Of a stretch of 64,000 nt of DNA, positions 7,945 to 18,008 are shown piece by piece. The stretch is from Planctomycetaceae bacterium (GTDB taxonomy: Bacteria; Planctomycetota; Planctomycetia; Planctomycetales; Planctomycetaceae). The DNA lies in the NCBI GenBank assembly GCA_019636285.1, contig JAHBXV010000011.1, positions 1 through 64,000 of the forward strand. The letters run 5' to 3'. Under the pieces are notes generated by a model. The model was not told where the DNA came from and searched no databases. It was given only the letters and a program-made list of their open reading frames with translations. The position numbers were made by a program, and so were the translations under genes. Each line of letters begins with the position of its first letter. Positions within the stretch are counted from its first letter, which is position 1.

Positions 7945-9030
7945 TCAACTGGAGGGTGGCAGTTCCTCGGGAGGTTGATTCATAGCCGCCAAACCGACGA
8001 CCGGGAAGGGATCTTTAGGGACTCGGTCGTCGTCATCCGGCGTGACGAGGTCGATCGGAGCCCCGTCGACGACCTCGCGCAGGAGCAGGTAGATCAGCGT
8101 GACAAGCACCCAGAATACGGCTGAGGCCCAGGTTCGCACGCCCAGGATCGTCCACCCGGCCAGCGCTGCTGCTGCCCGGTGCTCCGCGTCAATTCCCAGG
8201 AGCGGCTGCCAGCTGAGCATCACCAGCCACTGGGCGAGTTCCCCCAGCCAGCGGGCAACTTCCGTTAATGCGGTTCCGATCAAGAGTCCCAATATCGCCA
8301 GCAGCAGGGCAATTCCCGGGCGCGAGATGAGGAAACTGTAGACGCGGCTGAGGACGCCGAAGCTGTCTGCGTCTTCCACGACCGATGCCACTGCAAAGAA
8401 TGGCCAGCCGATGATGAGTACCGCGAACAGAAAAGCCGCGATCAATCCCAGAACGAGCGCAATGGGGCTGACGAGCGTGACCCAGGACTCATCCCACCAG
8501 CCCACGACACCAGGGAGCCCCGTTACGGCAATCACGAACCCGAGTAGGGCTGTTGCCACCAGCGGGATGCCAACGGCCCCCAGACTGCACGGCAAACGGC
8601 TGATTGCGTGCCGCACACATCGTGGGAACGATTTATTGCGTCCCGCGACATCGAGCGCGACGGAACGGGCGATGATGCTCCCCGCGAAGAGCCAGACCAC
8701 GATCGTCAACAGCCACTTCAGCCCGCGCCAGGCCTTTTCGCGCAAGGGCTCCTGAGCGGCAGAGATGAGCACCAGGTCATTCCCCGCCAGCCGTACTCCG
8801 AGCGACAAATCGCTCCAGGAGCGCAGCGTCGCCTGCGAGGCAGCCGACGACACGGAATCCGCCTGAATCGGTTTGATTTCGAGGATGGGAACGACGCGCC
8901 GCGGCGATAACGCCCAATCGATACTGGCCGTCAGAAGGACCGCGACAAACGCGGCGATGAGCGGCGTGGCGGCGAAAGCCAGCGAACCAGCCCGTCCCAG
9001 CATCCGCAGCGCCGCGCCCAATGCAAACAT
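7945..9030 (-). CDS. multi-pass membrane protein, unknown (361 aa)
   Basis: About six hydrophobic segments are visible, near residues 18-38, 108-128, 150-172, 182-212, 245-270 and 300-328, with an extracytoplasmic-looking loop of about 60 residues after the first. The tail is acidic and proline-rich (TPDDDDRVPKD, PPEELPPSS). The layout recalls YIP1-like or DUF4013-like integral membrane proteins, but I cannot assign a family. It lies 105 bases upstream of the M28 gene on the same strand, and 69 bases downstream of the oxidoreductase. Confidence 0.7.
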   Translation of the reverse strand: MFALGAALRMLGRAGSLAFAATPLIAAFVAVLLTASIDWALSPRRVVPILEIKPIQADSVSSAASQATLRSWSDLSLGVRLAGNDLVLISAAQEPLREKAWRGLKWLLTIVVWLFAGSIIARSVALDVAGRNKSFPRCVRHAISRLPCSLGAVGIPLVATALLGFVIAVTGLPGVVGWWDESWVTLVSPIALVLGLIAAFLFAVLIIGWPFFAVASVVEDADSFGVLSRVYSFLISRPGIALLLAILGLLIGTALTEVARWLGELAQWLVMLSWQPLLGIDAEHRAAAALAGWTILGVRTWASAVFWVLVTLIYLLLREVVDGAPIDLVTPDDDDRVPKDPFPVVGLAAMNQPPEELPPSS

Positions 9031-9099
9031 GAGGGTTTCCCGGTTCGATTCGCGGTTGAAGACGGAAGACGCGCTCCCCGTTGGGTCGCGGCTAAGCAG

Positions 9100-10377
9100 T
9101 TAGACCGTGCCGTCATAGAGGACAATCGGTTCGGCGCTGCCGGGTCGTTCGAGGACGAGGCCGCCGCGCGGGTGGTTGACGCGGACGACGCAGTCGGGTT
9201 CGCCGGCCGCGTGGCGTTCGAGGATGGCTTCCAGGGCCTGGACAGCCGCGACCGTCTGGCGATCGGCGGCGAGATCGTTGTAGCCCAGTGCCTGCATCTG
9301 GGCGAGTCGCTCGCTGCGTTTGTCCGCTGACCCGCCGTATTGCACGTAAGCGAGTTCGCGGACGAAGCGTTCGATGACTTCGATCCCGTATCCCCGCTGC
9401 GCTCGCTCGCCCCAGGGTTCCACGAACGTGCCGTTGTAGTGGTTGTTCATCGAGTTCTTCAGCGTGAACGGCGTCCGCTCTTCGACCGTGCATTCGACGC
9501 CGCGTTTGCGGCTGTGGCCGTTCCACAAACCGTTGTCGAAGCGGAACTGGACTTCCTGCTCGACATAGCCTGGGAAGTTGTCGGGAGTGACCCATGAGGT
9601 ATGAATGTCGAACGCGGCTTCGCGGCCGTCGTTGTACTCGTAGATCATCCGCATCTGGTTGCTGTCCCACGTGGGACCATCTTTCGGACCCACGAGTCCC
9701 CGCTGACCGGTCGCGGTGATCGTCTTCAGCTTTCCGCCGAAGGTGAAGTCAATCAACTTGATGTAATGAACCGCGACATAGGTTCCGGGGTTGCGACCGA
9801 CGATCCACTCGGCGAACTGTCCCCCCGAAATCGACTTCGGTTCCAGCAGGGAGCAGTAGCCATTATTGACATGGCTGAGGACGTTATCGTGAACAAGCGT
9901 GCGCAGCTTCTTGTGATCGGGGTCGAGCAGTTTGTGGTAGACCACCTTGGCGAGAACCTGTTTCTCGCGGGCGATGGCGACCAGTTCGTCGAGCTCCTGC
10001 AATCGGAGGACAGATGGTTTTTCGATGAGCAGATGGCACCCGGCCTGAAGAATTTTCCGGGCGGCTTCAAAATGACGGTTGTCGGGGGTGGCGACGCAGG
10101 CGAAATCGACGCCCGACGCCAGCATCCGGTCGACCGAATCCTCGCCCGCGAAATTGGTGAACTTCGCGATCGCGTCGCCAGCGGCGGCCTGGTATTTGGC
10201 GGCCCGGCTGCCCGTTCGCGAAGCCATCGCCGTCAGCGGGACGGAGACATCGCCGAAACGGCGGTCGTAGACCCCTTCGCGATGGGCTCGTTCAAAAAAC
10301 GGGCGATAGGTTTCGTCAAAAATCATGCCCACGCCGACCATGCCGGCGCGAAGGGTGGGGGTGGCGTTCGTGCTCAT
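9100..10377 (-). CDS. Gfo/Idh/MocA-family NAD(P)-dependent oxidoreductase, 425 aa
   Basis: The N-terminal Rossmann fold begins AGMVGVGMIFDETYRPFFERA (a variant GxGxxxxx loop), VATPDNRH is the end of the nucleotide-binding sheet, and LLIEKPSVLRLQEL carries the EKP signature of the family. The second domain has the usual beta-sheet pattern, with HYIKLIDF in place of the common HxxD site. The ATG at 10377 starts directly before a hydrophobic strand; the longer frame to 10461 has no binding site. Such enzymes oxidise or reduce sugars, inositols and related compounds; the substrate is not evident. It is transcribed divergently from the PQQ-type dehydrogenase at 10660. Confidence 0.85.
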   Translation of the reverse strand: MSTNATPTLRAGMVGVGMIFDETYRPFFERAHREGVYDRRFGDVSVPLTAMASRTGSRAAKYQAAAGDAIAKFTNFAGEDSVDRMLASGVDFACVATPDNRHFEAARKILQAGCHLLIEKPSVLRLQELDELVAIAREKQVLAKVVYHKLLDPDHKKLRTLVHDNVLSHVNNGYCSLLEPKSISGGQFAEWIVGRNPGTYVAVHYIKLIDFTFGGKLKTITATGQRGLVGPKDGPTWDSNQMRMIYEYNDGREAAFDIHTSWVTPDNFPGYVEQEVQFRFDNGLWNGHSRKRGVECTVEERTPFTLKNSMNNHYNGTFVEPWGERAQRGYGIEVIERFVRELAYVQYGGSADKRSERLAQMQALGYNDLAADRQTVAAVQALEAILERHAAGEPDCVVRVNHPRGGLVLERPGSAEPIVLYDGTV

Positions 10378-10659
10378 GCCGCACGTTATACCACGCCCTC
10401 CGGGGTCGCGCACAAGGATCGACGACTGCTGATCGAGGACCGGCGATGCGATCGACGGCATTTCAACGGGCCGTGGCGACTCGAGACTCCTCTCCGACGA
10501 TCGAAGGATGAGCTTTTCGTCTTTTTTGATTGCAGCAGGGGGATTGCCACCATTCTATTGGGGCGCAAAGATTCACAGTGGAATCGGTCAGACCCCATTG
10601 GCGACCGACGATCCGCGGGCCCACAGTTCGACCTGATAGTCCTGTTGGAGTCCGCAACG

Positions 10660-11925
10660 ATGTCACAACTACGCTTTCGCACCCTGACACTGTCCCTCGC
10701 CGTCGGTTCGCTGCTCTTCAGCGGCTGCATCACCACGCGGCGTGTGGGGACCGGCTTTTCACAGCCGACGTTCCTTACCGCCCTGCCCGGCGTCGACTCG
10801 CACGTCGCGGTCCTGGAAAAAGGGGGGCGAGTTCAACTCATGAGTCTGGAGGACGGCGGCCAGTCGACGTACCTCGATCTGACGAGCGTTGTTCGTTCCT
10901 CCGAAAATGAACGGGGCCTGCTGGGGGTGGCATTCGCGCCGGACTTTTCTTCGTCCGGGGTCGCTTTCGTGGCCTACACCGCGCAGCCTGATGGCGCCTT
11001 GCATGTTGTCCGGTACGAGGCCACATCGCTTGATCCGCCCCAAGGCAACCCCGCATCGGCACAGCTCATTCTGCGGGTTCCGCAGCCGCAAGCGAACCAC
11101 AACGGCGGCTGGATCGGTTTTCGCGAGGCCGACCGACTGTATATCTCCCTGGGAGACGGCGGCGGCGACAACGATGACGACGCCGGACACACCGACGCCA
11201 TTGGCAACGGTCAAGACACCAATGTTCTGTTAGGCAAAATCCTGCGGATCAATCCGAACCCGGACGCGGACGCATTTCCCGACGATGCGGACCGCAACTA
11301 TGCGATTCCGCCAGACAATCCCTTCGTGGGAGTCGCTGGAGACGACGCCATCTGGAATTATGGGCTGCGGAATCCCTGGCGGTGCAGTTTCGATCGCCAG
11401 ACAGGCGATTTCTGGATCGCCGACGTGGGCCAGGGAGCACGCGAAGAAGTCAATTTTCAGCTTGCCAACAGCACTGGCGGTGAGAACTACGGCTGGCGGC
11501 TTCGCGAAGGGACGATTGCGACACCAGGCAGTGTCGGCGGCCCGCCACCGAGCGACGCGGTCGAACCGATTTATGACTACGGCCATGGCAGCGGCGGGTT
11601 TGAAGGCCGCTCCATTACGGGGGGCTATGTCTACCGGGGCCCCATCGCCGACCTCCAGGGGCAATACTTCTTCGCCGACTATGTCAGCCAGCGCATCTGG
11701 TCGTTCACCCGCTCGGGGAATACAGTCACTGACCTGACCGACTGGACCAGTCAGTTCCGGCCCGACGTGGGAACCATCGGCCGCGTCTCGTCGTTTGGCG
11801 AAGACAACATCGGAAACCTGTACATCGTCGATTTCGACGGCGATATTTTCCGCGTCACGGACGCGCGACGCGGCAACGAGTCGATGAGGAATGTCTCGCG
11901 GCGTCTCGTTCTTCCACGTCGCTGA
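10660..11925 (+). CDS. PQQ-dependent sugar dehydrogenase (glucose/sorbosone dehydrogenase family) lipoprotein, 421 aa
   Basis: The signal peptide ends in a lipobox (LLFSGC), so the protein should be anchored outside the cytoplasmic membrane. The body is a six-bladed propeller of the GSDH type: NERGLLGVAFAPDF, the catalytic-His motif ANHNGGWIGF, LYISLGDGGGDNDDD, LGKILRINPN, WNYGLRNPWRCSFD, IADVGQG and ENYGWRLREG. These enzymes oxidise aldose sugars with pyrroloquinoline quinone and pass electrons to a respiratory acceptor. The ATG at 10660 has GGAG about 9 bases upstream; the open frame running back to 9601 is the antisense of the oxidoreductase. The next gene, a multihaem cytochrome, converges on it. 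Confidence 0.87.
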   Translation: MSQLRFRTLTLSLAVGSLLFSGCITTRRVGTGFSQPTFLTALPGVDSHVAVLEKGGRVQLMSLEDGGQSTYLDLTSVVRSSENERGLLGVAFAPDFSSSGVAFVAYTAQPDGALHVVRYEATSLDPPQGNPASAQLILRVPQPQANHNGGWIGFREADRLYISLGDGGGDNDDDAGHTDAIGNGQDTNVLLGKILRINPNPDADAFPDDADRNYAIPPDNPFVGVAGDDAIWNYGLRNPWRCSFDRQTGDFWIADVGQGAREEVNFQLANSTGGENYGWRLREGTIATPGSVGGPPPSDAVEPIYDYGHGSGGFEGRSITGGYVYRGPIADLQGQYFFADYVSQRIWSFTRSGNTVTDLTDWTSQFRPDVGTIGRVSSFGEDNIGNLYIVDFDGDIFRVTDARRGNESMRNVSRRLVLPRR

Positions 11926-11973
11926 ATGCGCTATGTTGGCGACACGACTTCGTATGCGGCCGGACAAAGGTGG

Positions 11974-13125
11974 TTACTCAGTAGCCCTGACCGAACGCCG
12001 GACGCGCACCCAGTGGTCCGTCAACTCCAGATGCGGCGCGACCTCGACCGGCGGCATGTGACAGGGAAGGCAATTCGAATCGGCGGGACTGGCCGAACAG
12101 TGGGGAGCGGCTGGCTTCGCGCCGCCATGACACGCCTGGCATTTCTCGACGTAGACTCCGGGGGCTTTCCCCGCCGGTCGATGAGGGTTGTGACACGTCA
12201 GGCAGTCATAACGCATCGCGGCCGTCTTGCCATGGCTCTCATCCTGCCCCTGAAAACAGGGGCTCATCACGAATCCCACCGAGGCGAAACGAACCAGGAC
12301 CGTTCGTTCGGGATTCAACTCGTCGGCGGTCAACTGGTCGGCTCGGCGATGACATTCTCCACAGCGATTCACCGATTCCAGCGGAGGCAGCTTGTACCAC
12401 TGCTCAAGCTGGAACGATTGCCCCCCCTCCTGTGCGCGGGCGTGTTGTTCCCCGCCCGGGTGGCATCGCTCGCAGGTGACGCCCGTCATGATCCGGCTCT
12501 CGTCGATCACTCCATTCATTACGGGAAGGTGCGTCACATGACAGCCAAAGCATTCCAGCGTGGTCGCGTGATTGTGCGGCTCACCCAGCGAGCGGATTCC
12601 CGGTTTGCCGGTCAGATCGGCTCCCGGTGTCGCGCTCAGCAGGTCGGGCGGATACCACGAGACACTCCCTTCGATCAGTTCCGTTTCTCTCCGCGCGTTC
12701 GTGAGGAGACTGACAGGTGTCATCGCATGCTGGCCGGATCCGAACATCCAGTCGACACGAGCTGCTTCCGGGAAACCGTCCGATGCCATCCACAGCTCTC
12801 CACCGCGGTCCTCGAACGAGACCGTTGGTCCATCTGGAGTGAGCGGGTGGCTGCGACCGGCGAACCGGGAGAGAACCTGCGGATCGGAGCCACGAACCAG
12901 AGTCCGCTGGTGGGGCGCATTCGCGAAATCGTCGCATTCGCGCGGATGACAGGCGGCACACCGCTCGACGGCGGGAGCAAAAGAATTCCGGGCCCGCACC
13001 AGCGGAATATCGACTTCCTCCCGTTCGGCCCGAGCGACGAACCATGCCTGGAGCCCGCCCAGCGCGATCAGAAAACCAGCCGTCAGGCCAGCTCGCGTGA
13101 CGGGTGAGACGATCCGAGGCAGCAT
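11974..13125 (-). CDS. membrane-anchored heptahaem c-type cytochrome, copy 1 (383 aa)
   Basis: Seven CXXCH haem-binding motifs occur in order: CAACH, CFGCH, CERCH, CGECH, CLTCH, CQACH, CLPCH. An N-terminal hydrophobic stretch (residues 12-31) acts as anchor or uncleaved signal. Extra histidines beside several sites (CFGCHVTH, CLTCHNPH) could be the distal ligands of bis-His haems. The spacing and flanks match the cytochrome at 19075 motif by motif, and both end in HxDHWxRxR-like sequence, so the two are paralogues. The fold is likely related to the cytochrome c554 group. It is divergent from the TPR-CRTAC1 operon at 13390 and probably shares its control region. Confidence 0.88.
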   Translation of the reverse strand: MLPRIVSPVTRAGLTAGFLIALGGLQAWFVARAEREEVDIPLVRARNSFAPAVERCAACHPRECDDFANAPHQRTLVRGSDPQVLSRFAGRSHPLTPDGPTVSFEDRGGELWMASDGFPEAARVDWMFGSGQHAMTPVSLLTNARRETELIEGSVSWYPPDLLSATPGADLTGKPGIRSLGEPHNHATTLECFGCHVTHLPVMNGVIDESRIMTGVTCERCHPGGEQHARAQEGGQSFQLEQWYKLPPLESVNRCGECHRRADQLTADELNPERTVLVRFASVGFVMSPCFQGQDESHGKTAAMRYDCLTCHNPHRPAGKAPGVYVEKCQACHGGAKPAAPHCSASPADSNCLPCHMPPVEVAPHLELTDHWVRVRRSVRATE

Positions 13126-13389
13126 CCTGCCGTGCTCCGCGCGAATTCGAGATCATTGGGAAACTCGCCCGCGGATGCCTTCCGCTGGCTCGAACCTGAG
13201 CTATTGTCGCCGATTCGCGAGTGTCCGCAACCCGCGATCCGAACGGACCATCCGTGACGCGCCCCGGAATCCACCAGGCCCCAGTTTCGATCGACTGGTC
13301 CGACCCGGTAGACTAACAGTCGACGTCTTCCTGGCGACGACGCCTCAACCAACGAGACACCTCCTGGAATCGCCATCGAGCGGGCCCTC

Positions 13390-14502
13390 ATGAAATGGGT
13401 TTTGTGCCTCCTGTCGGGACTCGCGATTGGATACGGCCTGCAGCGAGCCTTCCGCGACGACGTTTCCGATCTGGAGCTTCGTGCCTCGCTGGCCTGGAAC
13501 GAGACAGACCTCGCCACGGCCGAACAGGTCTCACGCGTTGCCCTGGGAAGAAACCCCCAGTCGATCCGCGCGCGGGATATTCTGGGTCGCATTTCCGATG
13601 TGCTTGGCCGCCCAGAGATTCGCCTGGCGATGCAGCGAGATTCTCGAAGTGGAGCCCCCGCCGATGCGGCTGCTTTCGGGGAACTCGGAGCGACCGCCTT
13701 GACGGCCAACTGGCTGCGCGTGGCCGACGGATTTCTGGCGGAAGGAGTTAAACACTTTCCCGATGACGAGCGGCTGCAGCGCCAGTATGCCTCCCTGGCG
13801 GGGCTGCGGCTGAACGCCGACCAGATGCAATCGCGGCTGGTCAACTGGCAAAGCCATGGAACTCCGGCCCTGGATCTGGTCGCCATGGCGATCGGGCTTT
13901 ACGCGCTCGACGGGCGCGGGGTGGCCCCCGCCGAAACGTGGCTGCGCGCCGCGGTCGAAGCCGATGCAAACGACCTGGAATCGCGACTCGGACTGGCCCG
14001 CTGCCTCTTAGCGACCGGTCGCTACCAGCAGTGCGTCGTTCTGCTGGAACCGGTGCGTGACAGCGACCGCGCCCGCTCGCTCCTGGTAGTTGCCCATGTC
14101 ACCATGAATGACCTGTCCCAAGCCGAGGCCCTGTTGCCGACCGCGGAGCCGGCCGAAGATCGGGCCGATTACTGGTATGCGCGCGGGTTGCTTGCGCTCG
14201 AACGTCGCGACCTCGTGGACGCGGAGGAATCGCTTAAACAGGCAGTCTCCTTGCGACCGCTCTCCCCGTCCTATCGATCGCGCTACTGCGACGTGCTGCG
14301 CCGGCTCGACGAGACCGACCGGCATGACGAGCAGGTTCGACAACTGGAACTGGTGACGCGGATCCTGCAGAAAACACTTCTGTTCGGCACCACGAACGAT
14401 CTCTCGTCGCTCGGTGAACTGATCCCCCTCTGCAACGCGGTCGGCGCGAAGGAAGCCGCCTCGCTGCTCGCCGCCGCCATTCGTCCCCGGGAGCCGTCAT
14501 GA
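13390..14502 (+). CDS. tetratricopeptide-repeat protein of the cytochrome-CRTAC1 module (370 aa)
   Basis: A short N-terminal hydrophobic segment (MKWVLCLLSGLAIGYGL) suggests membrane anchoring facing outwards. The rest is alpha-helical with TPR-like repeats, for example LAWNETDLATAEQVSRVALGRNP, ALDGRGVAPAETWLRAAVEADAND and ARGLLALERRDLVDAEESLKQAVSL. TPR proteins are assembly or interaction scaffolds. The stop overlaps the next start as ATGA, so it is co-translated with the first CRTAC1 protein. It heads the four-gene operon 13390-19065. Confidence 0.82.
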   Translation: MKWVLCLLSGLAIGYGLQRAFRDDVSDLELRASLAWNETDLATAEQVSRVALGRNPQSIRARDILGRISDVLGRPEIRLAMQRDSRSGAPADAAAFGELGATALTANWLRVADGFLAEGVKHFPDDERLQRQYASLAGLRLNADQMQSRLVNWQSHGTPALDLVAMAIGLYALDGRGVAPAETWLRAAVEADANDLESRLGLARCLLATGRYQQCVVLLEPVRDSDRARSLLVVAHVTMNDLSQAEALLPTAEPAEDRADYWYARGLLALERRDLVDAEESLKQAVSLRPLSPSYRSRYCDVLRRLDETDRHDEQVRQLELVTRILQKTLLFGTTNDLSSLGELIPLCNAVGAKEAASLLAAAIRPREPS

Positions 14503-16274
14503 AATCGCGACTGCTCCTGATCGCGGGACTGGTCGTCTCGATGGCCGTTGGCGGGCTGCTCGGCGAGTGGCAGGATCGTCGCTCGACCTGGCAGGCCGAC
14601 CGCGAACTAATCGCCGATCTCGGGATCCGCCCCGAGCCGTTGGCAACCGAATCGAAGGAATCGTTCCCCGAATTCGCCAAGAACGACCTGCAATTCGTAG
14701 GCATCACGCCCTCGGAAACTGCATGCGTCTACGACAACGGCCCCGAAGGTCGATTTCACCTGGCGGAAACGCTCGGCGGAGGAGTCGGCGCGATCGATTT
14801 TGATCGCGATAGTTGGCCCGACATCGTCCTGATCGACGGGGGCGACCCGATCAATTGGCCCACGAACCGAACGTCGCGCGTGACGGTCCTGCGCTGCCGG
14901 GCTCCCGATCAGTTTCGTCCGGTCACGGCGCACACCCGCATCGACTGGACTGGATATGGTCATGGTTGCGCCGTCGCCGATGTGAATAACGATGGCTTCG
15001 ACGACATTCTGCTCACCGGTTACCAGCAAAGCCGCCTGTATCTGAACGCGGGCGACGGCACCTTCCAGGAAGCCGAGGATCTGCGCGATCTCGTCGGCGA
15101 CAAGTGGTGCGCCTCGGCCGCCTGGTCGGACCTGGACCTGGACGGCGATCTTGATGTCTACATCACCTGTTATGCCGACAGCCCGCGCACCCTGCCGACA
15201 CCGTTCTGCGAGGTCAAGGGAGTACGAATTCACTGCAACCCGCACTCCTACGGTCCGGTCAGCGATCTGCTGCTGGAAAATCTCGGCGACGGCACATTCG
15301 CCGATCGCTCGGAATCATCGGGGATCGCCCAGTACCGCGAATACGGTCTCGGCGTTCTCACGCCCGATCTCGATGGTGATGGGGTTCCGGAGATTTTCGT
15401 GGCGAACGATGGCGACCGGAATCTCCTGTTTCGGCAGACCGCCCCCTGGACCTATGAGGAGATCGCACTGGCGAGCGGAGTCGCCTTCAACGGCCAGGGA
15501 GAATCGATGGGATCGATGGGAGCGGCCTGCGCCGACTTCGACCGCAACGGCCAGTTCGACCTCTTCACGACCAATTTCTCGCGGGAGTCAAATGCTCTGT
15601 TCCGGCAGGTCGGCAATCTGGTCTTTACGGATGACTCGCAGGGAACGCTGATCGACCGCAGCAGCCGCGCCCTGGTCGGCTGGTCGGCCATTGCCTTCGA
15701 TGCCAATTGCGACCGCTTTCTCGATCTGTTCGTGGCGAACGGTCACGTCACCGAAATGCCAGGTGAAGAGCTGCGGCAGCGCGCCATTCTCCTCCGGGGA
15801 AGCGAACAGGGCCTGACCGAAGTGAGCCGCGCGGGACCATGGTTTGAGTACTCGTGGAATGCCCGCGGAGCCAGCCGGGTCGATCTCGACCGCGACGGAC
15901 TCGACGATCTCGTTGTCAGCCTGATCGATTCGCCCGCGATTGTCCTGCTCAATCGCTCGGTCTCGCCCGGGCACCGCGTGCAATTGCGACTCGTGGGAAC
16001 AACAGCCTCGCGTTCGGTCGAAGATGCCCTCATCGAAGTAACTTCAGCGTCCGGCCCCCAGATCCATCTTTCATCCCGGGCGGGGGGTTACCTTTCGACG
16101 CATGGGGATGTTCTCACCATTGGACTGGGGGCCGACACAAAGATCGAATCGCTCCGCATTCGCTGGCCGCGCGGGGACTGGCAGGAATTTCGCGATATTC
16201 CGGCCGATCGCCTGATCACGGTCATTGAAGGTCGTGATACGATCCTGGAATCCGACTTCGAACCCCGACGATAG
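14499..16274 (+). CDS. CRTAC1-family FG-GAP/VCBS repeat protein with ASPIC/UnbV domain, copy 1 (591 aa)
   Basis: An N-terminal hydrophobic anchor (residues 4-22) precedes repeated calcium-binding DxDxDG-type motifs: DFDRDSWPD, DVNNDGFDD, DLDLDGDLD, DLDGDGVPE, DFDRNGQFD, DANCDRFLD. These mark FG-GAP blades of a beta-propeller. The C-terminal 80 residues form the ASPIC/UnbV domain (SSRAGGYLSTHGDVLTIGLG, then LRIRWPRG). A Cys pair around residues 229 and 240 matches the conserved cysteine loop seen in this family and in copy 2. The family is extracytoplasmic and of uncertain function. It is coupled by ATGA to the upstream TPR gene and followed after 12 bases by copy 2. Confidence 0.9.
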   Translation: MKSRLLLIAGLVVSMAVGGLLGEWQDRRSTWQADRELIADLGIRPEPLATESKESFPEFAKNDLQFVGITPSETACVYDNGPEGRFHLAETLGGGVGAIDFDRDSWPDIVLIDGGDPINWPTNRTSRVTVLRCRAPDQFRPVTAHTRIDWTGYGHGCAVADVNNDGFDDILLTGYQQSRLYLNAGDGTFQEAEDLRDLVGDKWCASAAWSDLDLDGDLDVYITCYADSPRTLPTPFCEVKGVRIHCNPHSYGPVSDLLLENLGDGTFADRSESSGIAQYREYGLGVLTPDLDGDGVPEIFVANDGDRNLLFRQTAPWTYEEIALASGVAFNGQGESMGSMGAACADFDRNGQFDLFTTNFSRESNALFRQVGNLVFTDDSQGTLIDRSSRALVGWSAIAFDANCDRFLDLFVANGHVTEMPGEELRQRAILLRGSEQGLTEVSRAGPWFEYSWNARGASRVDLDRDGLDDLVVSLIDSPAIVLLNRSVSPGHRVQLRLVGTTASRSVEDALIEVTSASGPQIHLSSRAGGYLSTHGDVLTIGLGADTKIESLRIRWPRGDWQEFRDIPADRLITVIEGRDTILESDFEPRR

Positions 16275-16286
16275 ACCGGCTGATCG

Positions 16287-18008
16287 ATGAGCGACGGTAT
16301 GACGACTCCGCCCCTAAAGAGGCCCCCGCGATTCCGGACGCTCGCGATATTGGCGATCCCGTTCATCACGCTCTTTGGCGAGCCCCAACATGACGGACTG
16401 TCGGCCGACGAAATTCGCTTCGTCGACGCCGCCGCTGATGTCGGACTCGACTTTCGACATCACTCACCGCTGACTCCCGAACGGCACCTCCATCTTTTCA
16501 TGGGGTCGGGCGTCGGTTGGCTCGACTACGATGGCGACGGCTGGCCCGATCTGTACGCCGCCCAAGGGGCCGCCTTTCCGCGAACAAAGGCCACGGATCC
16601 TGCCCACAGCGACCAACTCTTTCGCAACCGCCAGGGGCAGTTCACGTCGGTCGCCGTGCCGGCCGGTCTTCAGGACTTTGAGTATTCCATGGGTGTCGCC
16701 GTGGGCGACTTCGACAACGACGGGTTTGCCGATCTCTTTGTTTCGGCCTACGGCCCCAACAGCATGTACCACAACAACGGCGACGGGACGTTTTCGCAAG
16801 TGGACGATCAGCCGATCCTCGCCGACCCGCGATTTGGCGCGAGCTGCACGTGGGCCGACATCGATGCTGACGGCGACCTTGATTTGTATGTGACGAACTA
16901 CCTGAAGCTCGATCCGGAGAACTATCCGCTTTGCAGTCATCAGGAACTGGGGAAGCGCTATCCCGGCGGTTGCCATCCCCGGTATCAGCAACACGAACAC
17001 GATCAACTGCTGCGCAACAATGGCGACGGCACCTTTTCCGATGTCAGCCAGGAATCGGGAATCCTCGCGGAAACGCCACGTGCCGGCCTGGGAGTCGTCT
17101 TGTGCGACTTCGACGACGACGGCGACACCGACTTTTACATAGCCAACGACACGGTCAACAACCAGTTATGGGTCAACGACGGAAAGGGAGCCTTTGTCGA
17201 CGACGCGCTTCTCATGGGAGTCGCCGTGAACGGATTCGGCGTCGCCGAGGCGGGCATGGGAGTTGTCTCGGGAGACATCGATCGAGACGGCCTCGTGGAC
17301 CTGTTCGTGACGAACTACTTCAACGAGACGAACACTTTTTATCGCAACGACCGCCTGGCCTTCACGGACGTGACGGCTGAATTTGGGTTGGCGGCCCCCA
17401 GCAAGCAGCGGCTTGGTTTTGGAACGTCGCTGTTCGATGCCGACAACGACGGCGCGCTCGACATCTTCGTCGCCAACGGCCACGTGCAGTCGTACCCTCC
17501 CGAACTCGATCGCAAGTCGCCGTTCGCGCAATTGCAGCAGTTCTACCACAACATTGAAGGCCGTCGCTTCGAGGACATCTCCGCATCGTGCGGTCCCTAC
17601 TTTCAGCAACCCAGAGTCGGTCGTTCCTCGGCGGTGGCCGACTTCAACAAGGATGGGAGGCCCGATCTGGCTGTCTTGCATTTGAACGATCGCCTCGCGC
17701 TCTTGCGAAACGAGACGGCAGCGACGGGCAATCGCGCCACTTTCCACTTCGTCGGGCGAACCAGCAACCGCGACGCAGTCGGAGCGCGCGTCGTATCCAA
17801 GATTGGTGACCGCTCGTGCGTGCAGTTTTGCCAGGGAAGCCAAGGCTACCTGTCGAGCGACTTTCGCCGGGTGAGCATCGCGCTCGGGACCGCGAACCAA
17901 GTCGATTCCATTCAAGTTCGCTGGCCGTCGGGCATGACAGAATCGTGGGCAGCCCTCGCGGCGGGAGAGGACCATGTCCTGCGGGAAGGGACCGGCCGTG
18001 CGGATTGA
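16287..18008 (+). CDS. CRTAC1-family FG-GAP/VCBS repeat protein with ASPIC/UnbV domain, copy 2 (573 aa)
   Basis: Same architecture as the gene before it. A hydrophobic N-terminal segment (LAILAIPFITLFG) precedes FG-GAP motifs DYDGDGWPD, DFDNDGFAD, DIDADGDLD, DFDDDGDTD, DIDRDGLVD, DADNDGALD and DFNKDGRPD, with NNGDGTF repeats between them. The ASPIC/UnbV domain is at the C-terminus (GSQGYLSSDFRRVSIALG, IQVRWPSGM). The paired cysteines before the fourth blade (YPLCSHQE, PGGCHPRY) are conserved with copy 1. The region upstream of residue 40 differs between the copies. The gene overlaps the following TPR gene by up to 35 bases. The repeat number and calcium ligands are clear; the function is not known. 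Confidence 0.9.
   Translation: MSDGMTTPPLKRPPRFRTLAILAIPFITLFGEPQHDGLSADEIRFVDAAADVGLDFRHHSPLTPERHLHLFMGSGVGWLDYDGDGWPDLYAAQGAAFPRTKATDPAHSDQLFRNRQGQFTSVAVPAGLQDFEYSMGVAVGDFDNDGFADLFVSAYGPNSMYHNNGDGTFSQVDDQPILADPRFGASCTWADIDADGDLDLYVTNYLKLDPENYPLCSHQELGKRYPGGCHPRYQQHEHDQLLRNNGDGTFSDVSQESGILAETPRAGLGVVLCDFDDDGDTDFYIANDTVNNQLWVNDGKGAFVDDALLMGVAVNGFGVAEAGMGVVSGDIDRDGLVDLFVTNYFNETNTFYRNDRLAFTDVTAEFGLAAPSKQRLGFGTSLFDADNDGALDIFVANGHVQSYPPELDRKSPFAQLQQFYHNIEGRRFEDISASCGPYFQQPRVGRSSAVADFNKDGRPDLAVLHLNDRLALLRNETAATGNRATFHFVGRTSNRDAVGARVVSKIGDRSCVQFCQGSQGYLSSDFRRVSIALGTANQVDSIQVRWPSGMTESWAALAAGEDHVLREGTGRAD

Noticed and set aside
7636-8124. Plus-strand 162-codon frame across the M28 and membrane protein boundary
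   Set aside because: Antisense to two genes with clear signals; low-quality composition.
9601-10659. Long N-terminal extension of the PQQ-type dehydrogenase
   Set aside because: It is the antisense of the oxidoreductase at 9100-10377; the lipoprotein signal and binding site start at 10660.
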